From Sperchopsis tessellata (taxonomy: Eukaryota; Arthropoda; Insecta; Coleoptera; Hydrophilidae): a stretch of DNA of 28,937 nt. Location: the NCBI GenBank assembly GCA_033557685.1, contig JAWQRN010000488.1, positions 1 through 28,937 on the forward strand, given 5' to 3'. Below, in pieces: positions 28,730 through 28,937 of the stretch (position 1 is the stretch's first letter; every line of letters begins with the position of its first letter). The translations under genes were made by a program, and so were the position numbers. A model generated the notes under the pieces. The model saw only the letters and a list, made by a program, of their open reading frames with translations, had not been told where the DNA came from and ran no database searches.

Positions 28730-28937
28730 ATCTTCTTCTTCTTCTTCCTGTGGTACTACAGTCCCTACTGGACCTTGACCTCCTTCAATTGACGCCTCCA
28801 ATCATCTCTCACCCTCGCCGCCACTCTCCAATTCCTACAGCCCATCAGTTTCTTAGCATATCTCTCAACGTTATCTTGCCATCTCACTCTCGGTCTTCCC
28901 CTATTTCTTCTGCCCTCCATACTTCCCAACATCAGCC
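28730..28937 (-). mobile_element. 3' end of a LINE retrotransposon, antisense, truncated by window edge
   Basis: The minus strand is open from the window edge to a stop at 28765-28767 and reads MEGRRNRGRPRVRWQDNVER, YAKKLMGCRNWRVAARVRDD and WRRQLKEVKVQ. This G-R-x-RGRPR-x-RW-x-D...W-x-x-x-A-x-x-R-x-x-WR pattern is the usual C-terminus of insect LINE ORF2 proteins. About 15 bp after the stop comes a (GAA)n run (plus-strand CTT repeats at 28734-28746), which fits LINEs that end in a microsatellite rather than poly-A. Unlike the other remnants, the frame is intact for 57 codons, so this insertion looks relatively young. Confidence 0.85.

Noticed and set aside
1..28937. tRNA, rRNA, CRISPR, operons, viral or toxin genes
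   Set aside because: No cloverleaf with A/B boxes, no regularly spaced direct repeats with unique spacers and no such coding blocks were seen. The sequence is an animal gene with transposon debris.

Overview
This is an AT-rich (about 30% GC by eye) piece of an animal nuclear genome, almost certainly insect. The only gene I can support is split into ten short in-frame exons on the + strand. They encode the middle of an MTSS1/Missing-in-metastasis (mim) homologue, an I-BAR (IMD) domain protein that links actin and membranes. The insect call rests on the gene's sequence, on the kinds of transposon remnants around it, and on AT-rich introns carrying (TA)n runs. I cannot name the order or species.

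Gene layout. Exons lie at 5311-5395, 14299-14390, 17274-17509, 18383-18676, 22157-22270, 23522-23884, 24460-24607, 24672-24799, 26164-26275 and 26510-26611. They total 1674 bp, about 558 codons, with no internal stop. Every junction has GT/AG borders and compatible phase. Exons 1-4 give most of the IMD helical bundle and then the Ser-rich linker that follows it. Exons 5-10 give the low-complexity Ser/Pro-rich tail. The first IMD exons lie upstream of the window and the C-terminal WH2 actin-binding part lies downstream, so both ends of the gene are missing.

Between the exons the window is a graveyard of transposable elements, all broken by stops and frameshifts. Bases 1-5310 (an upstream intron) hold a GATC-rich degenerate repeat, a LINE RNase H/C-terminal remnant and a probable Penelope-like element (PLE) tail. 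The 8.9-kb intron 5396-14298 holds a LINE reverse transcriptase remnant, two MITE-like elements, an inverted pair of Tc1-like remnants, two other DDE transposase remnants, and a PLE with recognisable RT and GIY-YIG segments. The intron 14391-17273 holds an antisense piggyBac remnant, and the intron 17510-18382 a solo LTR. Later introns hold a possible TA-flanked MITE, a third Tc1-like remnant, a LINE endonuclease remnant and a long (TA)n tract. Downstream of the last exon are another DDE transposase remnant and the 3' end of a fairly well preserved antisense LINE.

I found no tRNA, rRNA, CRISPR array or prokaryotic-style operon. I saw no convincing new molecular system. The most unusual structures are a 392-bp element with perfect 38-bp inverted ends, the Tc1-like remnant family, and the PLE remnant.
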